A DNA stretch of 64,000 bases, from NCBI RefSeq assembly GCF_000423325.1, contig NZ_AUHT01000007.1:1-64000 (forward strand), read 5' to 3'. Below are positions 23,258-33,333 of this stretch, one piece after another. The translations under genes and the position numbers were made by a program. The stretch is from Lysobacter defluvii IMMIB APB-9 = DSM 18482. GTDB lineage: Bacteria; Pseudomonadota; Gammaproteobacteria; Xanthomonadales; Xanthomonadaceae. The stretch's first letter is position 1. Every line of letters begins with the position of its first letter. The notes below the pieces were generated by a model. The model saw only the letters and a program-made list of their open reading frames with translations. It was not told where the DNA came from and did not search any database.

Positions 23258-24769
23258 TCACAGGCCCCGGGCGGCGTTGGCGACGGCGCGGAACAGCGCG
23301 CGGCCCTTGTTCATGGTCTCGTCCCATTCCCTCTCCGGGTCCGAGTCGTGGACGATCCCGGCGCCGGCCTGCACGTGCAGCCGGCCGTCCTGGATGACCG
23401 CGGTGCGGATCGCGATCGCCATGTCGGCGTCGCCGTGCCAGCCCAGGTACCCGACCGCGCCGGCGTAGACGTTGCGGCGAATCGGCTCCAGCTCGCGGAT
23501 GATCTCCAACGCGCGCACCTTGGGCGCGCCGGAGACGGTCCCGGCCGGGAAGGCCGCGCGCAGCACGTCGGCATAGCCGAGTCCTTCCTTCAGCGTGCCG
23601 GTGACCTCGCTGACGATGTGCATGACGTGGCTGTAGCGTTCGATCACGAAGGACTCGCCCACCTGCACCGTGCCCGGTTCGCTGACCTGGCCGACGTCGT
23701 TGCGGCCCAGGTCCAGCAGCATCAGGTGCTCGGCGCGCTCCTTCGGGTCGGCCAGCAGCTCGGCCTCGAGCGCGGCGTCCTCCTCCGGGGTCGCCCCGCG
23801 CGGGCGGGTGCCGGCGATGGGGCGGACGGTGACGGTGCCGCGGCCCCCGGCGTCGTGCTGCAGCCGGACCAGGATTTCGGGCGAGGCGCCGACCACCTGC
23901 ATCTCGCCCACGTCCAGGAAGTACATGTAGGGCGACGGATTGAGCGCGCGCAGGGCGCGGTACACGTCGACCGGCCGCGCCTTGAACGGGACCGACAGCC
24001 GCTGGCTGAGCACCACCTGGAAGATGTCGCCGGCGCGGATGTACTCCTGGGCGGTGCGCACCGCCTCGAGAAAGCCCTCGCGGGTGAAGCCGGACACGAA
24101 GTCGGCCTCCTCCAGCCCGGCCGGATCCAGCGTCTCGGGGTAGGCGGCGCCCGTGCGCAGCCGGTGCACCAGCTGGTCCAGCCGCCGCTGCGCGCGCGCG
24201 TATGCCTGCGCCTCGGCAGGGTCGGCATGCACGACCAGGTACAGCCGGCCCTTGAGGTTGTCGAACACCGCGAGCTCCTCGCAGAGCATCAGCAGGATGT
24301 CCGGCGTCCCCAGTTCATCGGTGGGCGCCTCGCCCAGCCGCGGTTCCACGAACCCCACGCACTCGAACCCGAACCACCCCACCAGCCCGCCGGTGAACCC
24401 AGGCAGCCCGTCGATGCGCGGCGCCGAATGCCGCGTCCTCAGCCGCTCGACCTCGGCGAACGGATCGTCCACCTCGCGCGCCTCGACCAGCTCGCCGTGC
24501 TCGGTCGCGTACAGGGTGTGCCCGGCGAAGGCGTACACCCGCCGCGCCGGCAGCCCGATGATCGAGTAGCGGCCGAAGCGCTCGCCGCCCTGCACCGACT
24601 CGAACAGGCAGGTGTGCGGGCCGTCTGCCAGCTTCAGGTACACGGAAAGGGGGGTGTCGAGGTCGGAGTGGACCTCGCGGACGACCGGGATGCGGGTATG
24701 GCCGTCAGCGGCGAGCTGGCGGAAGCGGTCGTATTGCGGATCGTTCGAGGGAGACTCGGGCGTGGTCAT
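23258..24769 (-). CDS. trpE: Anthranilate synthase component I
   Basis: 503 residues. Chorismate to anthranilate. FSQR-type blocks are present: [58 protein letters not shown] and [20 protein letters not shown]. The N-terminal Trp-feedback region includes [18 protein letters not shown], with the conserved LxES allosteric motif. Start ATG 24769 has GCAGGAAATGCC upstream. First gene of the trpE-G-D-C unit. Confidence 0.96.
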   Translation of the reverse strand: MTTPESPSNDPQYDRFRQLAADGHTRIPVVREVHSDLDTPLSVYLKLADGPHTCLFESVQGGERFGRYSIIGLPARRVYAFAGHTLYATEHGELVEAREVDDPFAEVERLRTRHSAPRIDGLPGFTGGLVGWFGFECVGFVEPRLGEAPTDELGTPDILLMLCEELAVFDNLKGRLYLVVHADPAEAQAYARAQRRLDQLVHRLRTGAAYPETLDPAGLEEADFVSGFTREGFLEAVRTAQEYIRAGDIFQVVLSQRLSVPFKARPVDVYRALRALNPSPYMYFLDVGEMQVVGASPEILVRLQHDAGGRGTVTVRPIAGTRPRGATPEEDAALEAELLADPKERAEHLMLLDLGRNDVGQVSEPGTVQVGESFVIERYSHVMHIVSEVTGTLKEGLGYADVLRAAFPAGTVSGAPKVRALEIIRELEPIRRNVYAGAVGYLGWHGDADMAIAIRTAVIQDGRLHVQAGAGIVHDSDPEREWDETMNKGRALFRAVANAARGL

Positions 24770-24833
24770 GCGGCATTTCCTGCAGGTGCGACGGGGCGTG
24801 GACGGTGGACGGATGCCACCATCGCCAACCCAT
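24705..24833 (-). CDS. Candidate Trp-rich leader reading frame overlapping trpE start
   Basis: A minus-strand ATG at 24833 opens a 42-codon frame beginning M-G-W-R-W-W-H, three Trp codons in the first six, 47 nt upstream of trpE. It runs on past the trpE ATG in another frame and stops at 24707-24705. Clusters of Trp codons before trp genes are the classic sign of attenuation. There is no good ribosome site before the ATG and no terminator with U-run after it, so classical transcription attenuation is not obvious; ribosome stalling affecting trpE translation is possible. Could be chance. Confidence 0.35.
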   Translation of the reverse strand: MGWRWWHPSTVHAPSHLQEMPHDHARVSLERSAIRPLPPARR

Positions 24834-24855
24834 GCCGGCGGTGCGGGAATGCGGA

Positions 24856-24879
24856 TGTGCCCGGGAGATCATCCGGGCA
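24856..24879. promoter_or_regulatory. Hairpin in the yegS-trpE gap
   Basis: GTGCCCGG/CCGGGCAC, eight perfect pairs with an eight-base loop, upstream of the Trp-rich frame. A second weaker palindrome, GGGTT-CGCGT-AACCC, lies at 24897-24911. It may end yegS transcription or belong to a trp leader; no U-run follows. Confidence 0.4.
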
Positions 24880-24949
24880 CTTTACCCGGTTGCATGGGTT
24901 CGCGTAACCCGTGCGCCGCGCTGCGGATGCATTCCTTGGCCGCGCTCGG

Positions 24950-25915
24950 CTACTCGGTGCGGGGCTTCACGAGGGGGCAGTCGGGCGGCAGGTGCATGCG
25001 CAGGCGGCCCGGCTCGCAGCTGATGCGGAAGTGGCGGGCGCTGACCGGCTCTCCATCGAGGTTGAGCACGAATTCCTCGCCCGATTCCAGCTCCACCCAG
25101 GGCAGCCGCGCGCGCACGGCCACCGCCTCCAGCGCCCCTTCCCTGCCCTCCGCCACCAGGTTCGACACCGTGTCACCCAGCCCGTCCGAAAACTCCGGGA
25201 TGATGGTCACGTCCAGCAGGCCGTCGTCGATCCACGCATCCGGGCACAGCGCGCGGCCGCCTCCGGCCTGGCGCCCGTTGCCGATGCCCAGGGCGATGAA
25301 GCCGCCGTGCCACTCGAACGCGGGCTCCCCCTCCGCCGCCGGGCCATGGATGCGCGCGTGCACCGGGTCGATACGCCCGAGGCTGGCGACCCCCGTGACC
25401 AGGTAGGCCAGCCCGCCCAGCATCTTCTTCAGGCCCTCGTTGGTGTTGACGGTGACCTGGGTGCCGAAGCCGCCGCTGGCGAGGTTGGCGCACCAGTGCT
25501 CTTCCGTGTCGGCCTGGATGCGCAGCAGGTCCACCGGCCGGGGCTCGACGTCGGCGACCAGGGCCAGGGCCGCCAGGGGATCGTCGGGGATGCCGGCCGC
25601 GGTGGCGAAGTCGTTCGCCGTACCCAGCGGCACCAGTCCCAGCGAGGGGAGCGCGCCATCCGGGTGGCGGGCCATCGCGGTCGCGACCGCGCTGAGGGTG
25701 CCGTCCCCGCCGGCGGCGATCACCACCTCGACGGCGTCCTCGACCGCCTCGGCGATGAAGCGGTCCGCGTCGCCGCCCTCCCAGGTGACCCGCACGCCCA
25801 CCTCGAACCCGCGCCCGCGCAGGCTGTCGACGGCTTCGCGCAGGCGCGGGTCACCGGCGGCCTTGCCGTTGAGGACCAGCCTCCATCGACGTACCGCCGC
25901 GGTTCGGGTTTCCAT
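24950..25915 (-). CDS. yegS: YegS/Rv2252/BmrU-type lipid kinase
   Basis: 321 residues. A diacylglycerol-kinase fold enzyme that phosphorylates lipids such as phosphatidylglycerol. The nucleotide motif [13 protein letters not shown] (about 69-81), [15 protein letters not shown], and the second-domain block [19 protein letters not shown] are diagnostic. The ATG 25915 lies six bases after a TATGCT box. On the same strand as trpE but separated by 180 nt with hairpins. Confidence 0.92.
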   Translation of the reverse strand: METRTAAVRRWRLVLNGKAAGDPRLREAVDSLRGRGFEVGVRVTWEGGDADRFIAEAVEDAVEVVIAAGGDGTLSAVATAMARHPDGALPSLGLVPLGTANDFATAAGIPDDPLAALALVADVEPRPVDLLRIQADTEEHWCANLASGGFGTQVTVNTNEGLKKMLGGLAYLVTGVASLGRIDPVHARIHGPAAEGEPAFEWHGGFIALGIGNGRQAGGGRALCPDAWIDDGLLDVTIIPEFSDGLGDTVSNLVAEGREGALEAVAVRARLPWVELESGEEFVLNLDGEPVSARHFRISCEPGRLRMHLPPDCPLVKPRTE

Positions 25916-25921
25916 CGGCGC

Positions 25922-25927
25922 AGCATA
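25922..25927 (-). promoter_or_regulatory. yegS: Candidate -10 box of yegS, start-proximal
   Basis: TATGCT on the minus strand ends six bases before the yegS ATG, the same geometry as coq7 and the SPOR gene. Confidence 0.35.
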
Positions 25928-25982
25928 GCCGCGGGCCGTGTAGCGCGCGTCTGCCCGGGCCGGGAGGGAGACGCCGCCGGTT

Positions 25983-26657
25983 TCAGCCGCGGGCGGCGTC
26001 GACTTCCGCCTTCATGCGGGCGATCACGTCCGCGTAGTCCGCCGCCCCGAAGATCGCCGAGCCGGCCACGAAGGTGTCGGCGCCGGCGGCGGCGATCTCG
26101 CGGATGTTGTCGGCCTTGACCCCGCCGTCGATCTCCAGCCGGATGTCGCGCCCGCTGTTGTCGATCATCTCCCGCACCCGGCGCAGCTTGTCCAGGGTGG
26201 AGGGAATGAAGGCCTGGCCGCCGAAGCCGGGATTCACCGACATCAGCAGCACCATGTCCAGCTCGTCCAAAACCCAGTCCAGCACATCCACCGGGGTACC
26301 CGGGTTGAGCACCAGCCCGGCCTTGCAGCCCTCGGCCTTGATCAGCTGGATGGTGCGGTGCACGTGGCGGCTGGCCTCCGGGTGGAAGCTGACCAGCGAG
26401 GCACCGGCCTTCGCGAAGTCGGGGACGATGCGGTCGACCGGCTCCACCATCAGGTGCACGTCGATGGGCGCGGTCACCCCGTGCTTGCGCAGCGCCTGGC
26501 AGACCATCGGGCCGATGGTCAGGTTCGGCACGTAATGGTTGTCCATCACGTCGAAGTGCACCCAGTCCGCGCCGGCTGCCAGTACCGCGTCGACCTCCTC
26601 GCCGAGCCGGGCGAAATCCGCGGACAGGATGGAGGGGGCGATGACGGTGCTCTGCAT
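25983..26657 (-). CDS. rpe: Ribulose-phosphate 3-epimerase
   Basis: 224-residue TIM barrel interconverting ribulose-5-P and xylulose-5-[16 protein letters not shown] at the start, [17 protein letters not shown] (metal site), [20 protein letters not shown] and [11 protein letters not shown] are all present. The ATG at 26657 follows GAACCCGCCTCCC, a weak site. It follows the J-domain gene by 20 nt. In many bacteria rpe precedes trpE or gph, consistent with the trp neighbourhood. Confidence 0.96.
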   Translation of the reverse strand: MQSTVIAPSILSADFARLGEEVDAVLAAGADWVHFDVMDNHYVPNLTIGPMVCQALRKHGVTAPIDVHLMVEPVDRIVPDFAKAGASLVSFHPEASRHVHRTIQLIKAEGCKAGLVLNPGTPVDVLDWVLDELDMVLLMSVNPGFGGQAFIPSTLDKLRRVREMIDNSGRDIRLEIDGGVKADNIREIAAAGADTFVAGSAIFGAADYADVIARMKAEVDAARG

Positions 26658-26677
26658 GGGAGGCGGGTTCTCGTTGG

Positions 26678-27010
26678 CTACTGCTTGCGCAGTGTGCGGA
26701 TGCGGTCGTAGGCGCGGTTGATGGCGCGGGCGCGGGTCTCGGCCTGCTGGCGCAGCTCGGGCGCGGCGCCGGCCACGCGGTCGGGGTGGTACTGGCCGAT
26801 CAGGCGGCGGTAGGCGCGCTCGATGTCCTGGTCGGTGGCATCGCTGGTCAGCCCCAGCACCCGGTACGGGTCGTCGCGGCGCAGGCGGAACCAGTCGGCG
26901 TCGAAGGCGTGGCCGATCAGCAGGCCCAGCAGCGCCCCGAACAGCGGGTTGAAGCGCATCAGGGCCGCACCGGCCACGAATCCGAGCAGTTTTCCGTACC
27001 AGCGCTTCAT
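26678..27010 (-). CDS. Membrane-anchored J-domain protein (short DjlA-like)
   Basis: 110 residues. The N-terminal hydrophobic/glycine segment [30 protein letters not shown] can anchor it in the inner membrane, as in DjlA. The C-terminal J-domain starts [23 protein letters not shown] and carries the HPD motif (residues 75-77, QYHPDR), needed to stimulate DnaK. The central TerB domain of full-length DjlA is absent. Start ATG 27010. Co-directional with rpe. Confidence 0.85.
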   Translation of the reverse strand: MKRWYGKLLGFVAGAALMRFNPLFGALLGLLIGHAFDADWFRLRRDDPYRVLGLTSDATDQDIERAYRRLIGQYHPDRVAGAAPELRQQAETRARAINRAYDRIRTLRKQ

Positions 27011-27140
27011 GGGCGAAGTGTACCTGCACGCGGGCGCGCAGCGGCGTACACTGGCCGGCCCTGTCGCGCCCGCGGGTTGGAAAAAGGCCGGCGGCAGACC
27101 GCGGCGGGGCAGTGCCAGACGCGCTACCGAGGGCCTCACG

Positions 27141-28085
27141 TTGTCCACGCTTTCGCAACGCCGCACCCTGTCCCGGTCCGAGCTCCCGGGTTTCCCTCTG
27201 CGCCATCGCGGCAAGGTCCGCGACGTGTTCGACATCCCGCCCGAGCGCCTGCCCGCCGGCACGCCCCCGGGCACCGGCTGTCTGCTGATGGTGGCCACCG
27301 ACCGGCTCAGCGCCTTCGACGTGGTCCTGCCCGACCCGATCCCCGGCAAGGGCGAGATGCTCTGCCAGATCAGCAACTTCTGGTTCAACCGCACCGAGCA
27401 CATCATCCCCAACCACCTGGCCGGCATCGACGTCGCCGCCGTGCTGCCCGACGGGGTCGACCCGGCGCTGTACGAAAAGCGCGCGGTGGTGGTGCGCCGG
27501 CTGCGCCCGGTGCCGATCGAGTGCATCGCCCGCGGCTACGTGATCGGCAGCGGCTGGAAGGACTACCAGCGCACCGGCCGTATCAGCGGCATCGCCCTGC
27601 CCGACGGGCTGCGCCAGGCCGAGAAGCTGGCCGAGCCGATCTTCACCCCCTCCACCAAGGCCGCGGTGGGCGAGCACGACGAGAACATCGACTTCGATAC
27701 CGCGGTCCGCCTGTGCGGACCGGACCTGGCCGAGGCGATCCGCGATGCCACCCTGCGCCTGTACCGCTACGCGGCCGACCACGCGGCCGAGCGCGGGATC
27801 CTGCTGGCCGACACCAAGTTCGAGTTCGGCACCGACGCCGACGGCCGGCTGTACGTGATGGACGAGATGCTGACCCCGGACTCCTCGCGCTACTGGCCGG
27901 CGGACGAGTACGAGGTGGGCTCCAGCCCGCCCAGCTACGACAAGCAGATCGTGCGCGACTGGCTGGAGGCGTCCGGCTGGGACAAGACTTCCCCCGGCCC
28001 GAGGCTGCCGGAGGAAGTGGTCGAGCGCACCCGCGCCCGCTACGCCGAGGCCCTGTGGAAGCTGGCGGGGATCCAGATGGACTGA
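27141..28085 (+). CDS. purC: Phosphoribosylaminoimidazole-succinocarboxamide synthase
   Basis: 314 residues, SAICAR synthetase of purine synthesis. [56 protein letters not shown] and [12 protein letters not shown], with [18 protein letters not shown], are canonical for the longer proteobacterial type. The start is inferred as a TTG at 27141 ([16 protein letters not shown]), because family proteins begin there; longer in-frame ATG starts would overlap the divergent J-domain gene. Confidence 0.93.
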   Translation: MSTLSQRRTLSRSELPGFPLRHRGKVRDVFDIPPERLPAGTPPGTGCLLMVATDRLSAFDVVLPDPIPGKGEMLCQISNFWFNRTEHIIPNHLAGIDVAAVLPDGVDPALYEKRAVVVRRLRPVPIECIARGYVIGSGWKDYQRTGRISGIALPDGLRQAEKLAEPIFTPSTKAAVGEHDENIDFDTAVRLCGPDLAEAIRDATLRLYRYAADHAAERGILLADTKFEFGTDADGRLYVMDEMLTPDSSRYWPADEYEVGSSPPSYDKQIVRDWLEASGWDKTSPGPRLPEEVVERTRARYAEALWKLAGIQMD

Positions 28086-28122
28086 GCGGCCCCGCCGCCC
28101 GTCCCCTGCCCTCTCCCCCGCC

Positions 28123-29016
28123 ATGCCGATCCGCGACCTGCTGCTGATCCTCGTTGTCTGCCTCGTCTGGGCGGGCAACTTCCTGGCCTCCGCCTACGCG
28201 CTGGAGGAAGTGCCCGCCTTCGAGTTCACCGCGCTGCGGATGGTGATCCTGGCGCTGGTGCTGGCACCGTTCCTGAAGGCGCCACCGAAGGGGCAGTGGC
28301 GGCGGCTGCTTGCGGTGGCGCTGTGCAACAACGTCTTCCACTTCGGCCTGAGCTTCTGGGCGCTGAAGCTGGCCGGCGACCTGTCGTCGGTGGCGATCGT
28401 CGCGCAGAGCTACGTGCCGATGGCCTCGCTGCTGGCCTGGGCGGTGCTGGGCGAGCGCTTCGGCTGGCGCACCGGCTCGGCGATCGCGGTCAGCTTCACC
28501 GGGGTGCTGGTGATCGGCTTCGATCCCACGGTCATGCAGCAGCCCGCGTCGTTGTTACTGATGTTGGTCTCGGCCGGCTTCCTGGCCTTGGGCACGGTGC
28601 TGATGCGCCGCCTGGTGGGGCTGAACATGGTGAGCCAGCAGGGCTGGAGCTCGATCATCGCGGTCGGGCCGCTGGTGGCGCTGAGCCTGTTGTTCGAGCC
28701 GGGTGCGCTGGCCGCGTTGCCGGAGGCGAGCTGGGTGGTCTGGGCCGGGGTGCTGTACTCGGCCGTGTTCTCCTCGCTGCTGGGCCACGGCTTGTACTAC
28801 GTGCTGGTCCAGCGGCACGAGATCGCCCAGCTCACGCCCTGGCTGCTGCTGACCCCGGTGCTGGCGGTGATCCTGGGGATCGTGGTCTGGGGCGACCAGC
28901 CGGGGCCGCAGCTCTGGGTCGGCGGCGTGATGGTGCTGGGCGGCGTGCTGATCATCGCGCTGCGGGCGCTGGCGCGGTCGCGGTCGCTTCCGGTGCCGCC
29001 GACCCGGGAAATCTGA
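28123..29016 (+). CDS. EamA/DMT-family transporter
   Basis: 297 residues with ten predicted membrane segments in two EamA repeats of five (first [15 protein letters not shown]; second [19 protein letters not shown]). Members export amino acids, metabolites or toxic compounds; substrate unknown. Starts 37 nt after purC on the same strand. Confidence 0.88.
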   Translation: MPIRDLLLILVVCLVWAGNFLASAYALEEVPAFEFTALRMVILALVLAPFLKAPPKGQWRRLLAVALCNNVFHFGLSFWALKLAGDLSSVAIVAQSYVPMASLLAWAVLGERFGWRTGSAIAVSFTGVLVIGFDPTVMQQPASLLLMLVSAGFLALGTVLMRRLVGLNMVSQQGWSSIIAVGPLVALSLLFEPGALAALPEASWVVWAGVLYSAVFSSLLGHGLYYVLVQRHEIAQLTPWLLLTPVLAVILGIVVWGDQPGPQLWVGGVMVLGGVLIIALRALARSRSLPVPPTREI

Positions 29017-29026
29017 GCGGGCCGGC

Positions 29027-29923
29027 TCAGGCCTCGCGCCGGGGCGGGGTCACCATCGCCGTCGTGGGCGAGAAGCGCCGCGGGTCGTAGCCAAGGTCGC
29101 GGCGCGCCGGCACATCGTCGAACACCAGGTCCACGCCCATGCGCTCGACCACGGCGGCCAGCCCGGCCCCGCGGCCGGCCAGCCGCGCCGCGCGGGCCGT
29201 GAGCCGGAACAGTGCCGGCGGCAGTTCCACCAGCCGCGGTTGCGGCTCCAGGCAGGCCAGCACCCGGGCCACCATCTCGCGATACGGCAGGCGCTCGCCC
29301 CCGGGCAGGGCATAGACCTTCCCGGCGGCGACGGGGTTGCCGAGGCAGGCCAGGGCGGCGGCCGCGAGGTCGTCCACGTGCACCGGCTGGCGCAGGCCGG
29401 TCGCGCCGCGGGGCAGCGGGAACCAGCCGAGGCGTCGCCCCAGCGACGCGATCCGGGTCAGGTTGGCGTCCCGGCCCACCCCGTAGACCAGGGTCGGGCG
29501 CAGCACGGTCGCACTGGCGCCCCGGCGGGCCGCGGTCTCCAGAACGGTGTGTTCGGCCTGGAGCAGGCGCCCGGCCAGCGCGCGCTCGTCCGCATCCCCC
29601 GAAGCCGCCTTGGTCTCGGCGCTCGTCGAACCGAAGGCGACCACCTGGTGCGCCCCGGGCGCGGCCCCCGCATACCAGCGCGCGAAGTTGTCCAGCGGGC
29701 CGCAGCTGAAGACCACGCCCACGCCTGCAGGCAAGGGCGGCGGGGCGTCCAGGCTGCCCTGCAGCCAGGTCACGCCGGCCGGCCCATCGCGGGCCTCCCG
29801 CGACACCGCGACGACCTGCCGGCCGCCCTCCAGCAGGCGGCGCACGACCGCGTCGCCGACCTGCCCGCTGGCACCGAAAACGAGGACCGGGGCATCGGTT
29901 TCAAGCAGGGCGGATAGGGGCAC
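29027..29923 (-). CDS. NAD-dependent epimerase/dehydratase-like (atypical SDR) protein
   Basis: 298 residues with the Rossmann motif FGASGQVGDAVVRRLLEGG and blocks VVAFGSTSAETKAASGD, LRPTLVYGVGRDANL and QPVHVDDLAAAALACLG, as in atypical extended SDRs (the family of NDUFA9-like and YfcH-type proteins). The catalytic YxxxK of classic SDRs is not evident, so it may bind rather than oxidise. The start is uncertain: GTG 29923 with GGGA upstream is chosen, and the frame extends back to 30037. Divergent from the mrp operon. Confidence 0.7.
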   Translation of the reverse strand: MPLSALLETDAPVLVFGASGQVGDAVVRRLLEGGRQVVAVSREARDGPAGVTWLQGSLDAPPPLPAGVGVVFSCGPLDNFARWYAGAAPGAHQVVAFGSTSAETKAASGDADERALAGRLLQAEHTVLETAARRGASATVLRPTLVYGVGRDANLTRIASLGRRLGWFPLPRGATGLRQPVHVDDLAAAALACLGNPVAAGKVYALPGGERLPYREMVARVLACLEPQPRLVELPPALFRLTARAARLAGRGAGLAAVVERMGVDLVFDDVPARRDLGYDPRRFSPTTAMVTPPRREA

Positions 29924-30073
29924 GATCGGGTCCCGTGTGGCGAAGTTGGCAGCATAACGGGCACTGTTCACGGCCGCTCTTCGGGTTACCATGCCCGGCC
30001 ACCCTCCCTCCACACGTCGAGTCGTCCGCGTCCGCACAGACCCGTCTCGTCCGCCATCCGACTGCGGAGCCCG

Positions 30074-32917
30074 ATGCTGCCACTGCTGCTAGTCCTCCCG
30101 TTCCTGTTTTCCGTGCTGGCGATGGCGTTCAGCGGGGTTGGCCGGCGTACCACGGCCTGGATCGCAGGGGCGGTGCCCCTGGCCGGACTGGCAATCCTGG
30201 TTTCGCTGACCCCGGCGGTACTCGACGGGGAGATCGTGCGCTGGAGCCTGGAGTGGGTGCCGCAGCTGGGCATGGACCTGACCCTGCGGCTGGACGGCTA
30301 CGCGTGGATGTTCGCCGGCCTGGTACTGGGCATCGGCGGGCTGGTGGTGATGTACGCCCATTACTACCTGGGCCCGGAGGAGAACGCGCGGCGCTTCTTC
30401 GGCTACCTGCTGCTGTTCATGGGCTCGATGCTGGGGGTCGTACTCGCCGGCAACCTGCTGCTGATGGTGGTGTTCTGGGAGCTCACCTCGATCAGCTCGT
30501 TCCTGCTGATCGGCTTCTGGAACCACCGCGAGGACGCCCGCGACGGCGCCCGCATGGCGCTGACCATCACCGCCGGCGGGGGGCTGGCCCTGATGGGCGG
30601 CGTGATCCTGCTCGGCAACGTGGTCGGCAGCTTCGACCTGGACGTGGTGCTGGCGTCGGGGGATCTCGTCCGCGGGCACGCGCTGTACCCGTGGATCCTG
30701 CTGCTGGTGCTGGCCGGCGTGTTCACCAAGAGCGCGCAGTTCCCGTTCCACTTCTGGTTGCCGCACGCGATGGCGGCCCCGACGCCGGTGTCGGCCTACC
30801 TGCACTCGGCGACCATGGTGAAGGCCGGCGTGTTCCTGCTGGCGCGACTGCACCCGGTGCTGGCCGGGACCGACCTGTTCTTCTACGTGGTCACCATCGT
30901 CGGCGCGCTGACGCTGCTGGTGGGCGCCTGGTTCGCGATCTTCCAGCACGACCTCAAGGGGCTGCTGGCGTACTCGACCATCTCCCACCTGGGCCTGATC
31001 ACGCTGCTGTTCGGGCTGTCGACGCCGTTCGCGGTGGTGGCGGGGCTGTTCCACATCATCAACCACGCGACCTTCAAGGCCTCGCTGTTCATGGCCGCCG
31101 GCATCATCGACCACGAGACCGGCACCCGCGACATGCGCAGGCTGGGCAACCTGCGGCGCTACCTGCCCTGGACCAGCGCGCTGGCGATCGTCGCCTCGCT
31201 GGCGATGGCGGGCATCCCGCTGCTCAACGGCTTCCTGTCCAAGGAAATGTTCTTCGCCCAGGCGCTGGAGATCCAGGGCCACGACCTGGTGCGCAACTTC
31301 GTCAGCATCGCCGCGCTGCTGTTCGCGATCTTCGGGGTGGCGTACTCGCTGCGCTTCGTGCACGACACCTTCTTCGGCCCCGGGCCGCGCGAGGTGGACC
31401 GCGAGGTGCACGAGCCGCCGGCGTTCATGCAGGTGCCGGTGGCGATCCTGGTGGTGCTGTGCGTTGCGGTCGGCATCGCCCCGCAGCTGGTGGTCGGGCC
31501 CGCGCTGCAGGCGGCTTCGCTGGGCGTGCTGGGTCCGGCCACCCCGGACTACAGCCTGTCGGTGTGGCACGGCTTCAACCTGCCGCTGATGATGAGCATC
31601 GCTGGCGTGGTCGGCGGCGTGATCCTGTACTCCGGCCTGCGGCGGTTGTTCGACCTGCACGCGATCGTGCGCGGCTCGCTGGGGCGCAAGCTGTTCTGGA
31701 TCAACGTCGAGGCCCTGTTCCGCCTCGCCCGCCGCTTCACCCATTCGCTTGCCAACGGCAGCGTGCAGCGCAGCATGCTGTGGCTGGTCCTGGCGGCGGT
31801 GGCGGCGGGACTGGCGCCGTTCCTGGCCAACGGCATGGCCGGCCTGCTCGACCCCGCCCCGCTGGTGCGCGCCGGCTCGCAGCCGATGAACCGCCTGGCG
31901 CTGGTGCTGTGGGTGCTGCTGGTCGGTTGCACCCTGGCCACCCTGGCGCTGTACCGCTACCGCCTGCTGGCGGTGATCGTGATCGGCGGCGTCGGCCTGG
32001 CGGTCAGCCTGACCTTCGTGGCGCTGTCGGCGCCGGACCTGGCGCTGACCCAGCTGCTGGTGGAGATGGTGACCGTCTCGCTGCTGCTGCTCGCCCTGCA
32101 CTACCTGCCGCAGGGCGCGCCGCCGGAGCGCTCCTGGCTGCGGCGGGTCCGCGACGGCTCGATCGCCCTGGTGGCCGGCGGCGGCGTGGCCGCGCTCGCC
32201 TACGCCATGATGACGCGCCCGGCCGACACCATCGCCGGCGAGCTGCTTGCACGCTCGCTGCCGGAGGCCTGGGGCGCCAACGTGGTCAACGTGACCCTGG
32301 TCGACTTCCGCGGCTTCGACACCTTCGGCGAGATCGCCGTGTTCGGCATCGCCGGGCTGGTGGTGCACGCCCTGGTCCGCCGCGCCCGGATGGCGCCGGA
32401 GAAGGTCATGCCGGGTCCGCCGGTGAAGCTGCCGGTGCCCGCCGACCTGGCCCAGATCCTGTTCCCGCTCACGGTGGTGGTTTCGGTGTTCCTGTTCCTT
32501 CGCGGCCACAACGCGCCGGGCGGCGGCTTCATCGCCGGCCTGACCCTGGCGGTGCCGCTGCTGATCCAGTACGTGATCCAGGGCGCGGACTCGGTGGAGT
32601 CGCGCTTCGGCTTCGACTACATCCGCTGCATCGGTGCCGGGCTGCTGGTCGCCGCGCTCGGGGGCATCGGCTCGATGGCCTTCGGCCTGCCGTTCCTGAC
32701 CAGCGGCCACCTGGACCTGGAGATCCCGCTGCTGGGCACGATCCCGCTGGCCAGCGCGATGGTGTTCGACACCGGCGTCTACCTGGTCGTGTTCGGCAGC
32801 ACCATGCTGATGCTGTCGATGCTCGGCACGCTCAAGCCGTCCAAGCGCATGGTCGCCCACCGAGGCGTGATCGACCCGATGCGCCGGTCCGCCATCACCG
32901 GGGAGGCGCTGCGCTGA
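30074..32917 (+). CDS. mrpA: Mrp cation/proton antiporter, fused A-B subunit
   Basis: 947 residues, inner membrane. The first 760 or so residues form an NQO12/ND5-like antiporter module with FWELTSISSFLLIGFWNHRE, TKSAQFPFHFWLPHAMAAP (proton-channel lysine) and HIINHATFKASLFMAAGIID. The last part (about 790-935) is MnhB-like: FPLTVVVSVFLFLRGHNAPGGGFIAG and VFDTGVYLVVFG. The fusion explains the absence of an mrpB gene; such A-B fusions define the group 2 Mrp operons. Translation runs into mrpC with TGATG overlap. Confidence 0.94.
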   Translation: MLPLLLVLPFLFSVLAMAFSGVGRRTTAWIAGAVPLAGLAILVSLTPAVLDGEIVRWSLEWVPQLGMDLTLRLDGYAWMFAGLVLGIGGLVVMYAHYYLGPEENARRFFGYLLLFMGSMLGVVLAGNLLLMVVFWELTSISSFLLIGFWNHREDARDGARMALTITAGGGLALMGGVILLGNVVGSFDLDVVLASGDLVRGHALYPWILLLVLAGVFTKSAQFPFHFWLPHAMAAPTPVSAYLHSATMVKAGVFLLARLHPVLAGTDLFFYVVTIVGALTLLVGAWFAIFQHDLKGLLAYSTISHLGLITLLFGLSTPFAVVAGLFHIINHATFKASLFMAAGIIDHETGTRDMRRLGNLRRYLPWTSALAIVASLAMAGIPLLNGFLSKEMFFAQALEIQGHDLVRNFVSIAALLFAIFGVAYSLRFVHDTFFGPGPREVDREVHEPPAFMQVPVAILVVLCVAVGIAPQLVVGPALQAASLGVLGPATPDYSLSVWHGFNLPLMMSIAGVVGGVILYSGLRRLFDLHAIVRGSLGRKLFWINVEALFRLARRFTHSLANGSVQRSMLWLVLAAVAAGLAPFLANGMAGLLDPAPLVRAGSQPMNRLALVLWVLLVGCTLATLALYRYRLLAVIVIGGVGLAVSLTFVALSAPDLALTQLLVEMVTVSLLLLALHYLPQGAPPERSWLRRVRDGSIALVAGGGVAALAYAMMTRPADTIAGELLARSLPEAWGANVVNVTLVDFRGFDTFGEIAVFGIAGLVVHALVRRARMAPEKVMPGPPVKLPVPADLAQILFPLTVVVSVFLFLRGHNAPGGGFIAGLTLAVPLLIQYVIQGADSVESRFGFDYIRCIGAGLLVAALGGIGSMAFGLPFLTSGHLDLEIPLLGTIPLASAMVFDTGVYLVVFGSTMLMLSMLGTLKPSKRMVAHRGVIDPMRRSAITGEALR

Positions 32918-33333
32918 TGGAACTCGCCCTTGCCAGCGGTATCGGCGTGCTGGTCTTCGCCTCGGTCTACCTGTTGCTGCGCGCGCGCAGCTTCGACGTG
33001 ATCCTGGGCCTCACCCTGCTGTCGTACGCCGCCAACCTGTTGATCTTCTCCAGCGGCCGGCTGGTCCCCGGCAAGCCGCCGGTGATCCGCGAAGGCGTGC
33101 CGGGCAACCTGGCCGACTACACCGACCCGCTGCCCCAGGCACTGGTGCTGACCGCGATCGTGATCGGGTTCGCGATGACCGCGGTCTCCATCGTGGTCGC
33201 GATGCGCAGCCGGGCCGACAATGACAACGACCACCTGGACGGGCTGGAGGCACCGCCGCAGGAGCGCGATGCGCCCGCGGGCGGGGATGTCGGCGTGCCG
33301 ATGGGCCTGCCGCGCGGGGAGGAGCGCCCGTGA
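32917..33333 (+). CDS. mrpC: Mrp antiporter subunit C
   Basis: 138 residues, NuoK-like. Three membrane segments (LASGIGVLVFASVYLLL; VILGLTLLSYAANLLIFSSG; PLPQALVLTAIVIGFAMTAVSIVV), with conserved DPLPQALVLTAIVI. A charged soluble tail of about 35 residues ends the protein. Overlaps mrpA by one base and mrpD by four. Confidence 0.95.
   Translation: MELALASGIGVLVFASVYLLLRARSFDVILGLTLLSYAANLLIFSSGRLVPGKPPVIREGVPGNLADYTDPLPQALVLTAIVIGFAMTAVSIVVAMRSRADNDNDHLDGLEAPPQERDAPAGGDVGVPMGLPRGEERP

Noticed and set aside
26823-27140. Upstream in-frame extension of purC
   Set aside because: It would overlap the divergent J-domain gene and carries no SAICAR synthetase sequence.
30089-32860. Long minus-strand frame opposite mrpA
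   Set aside because: Antisense of a clearly conserved membrane protein; rich in His, Gln and Arg as expected for the complement of hydrophobic codons.
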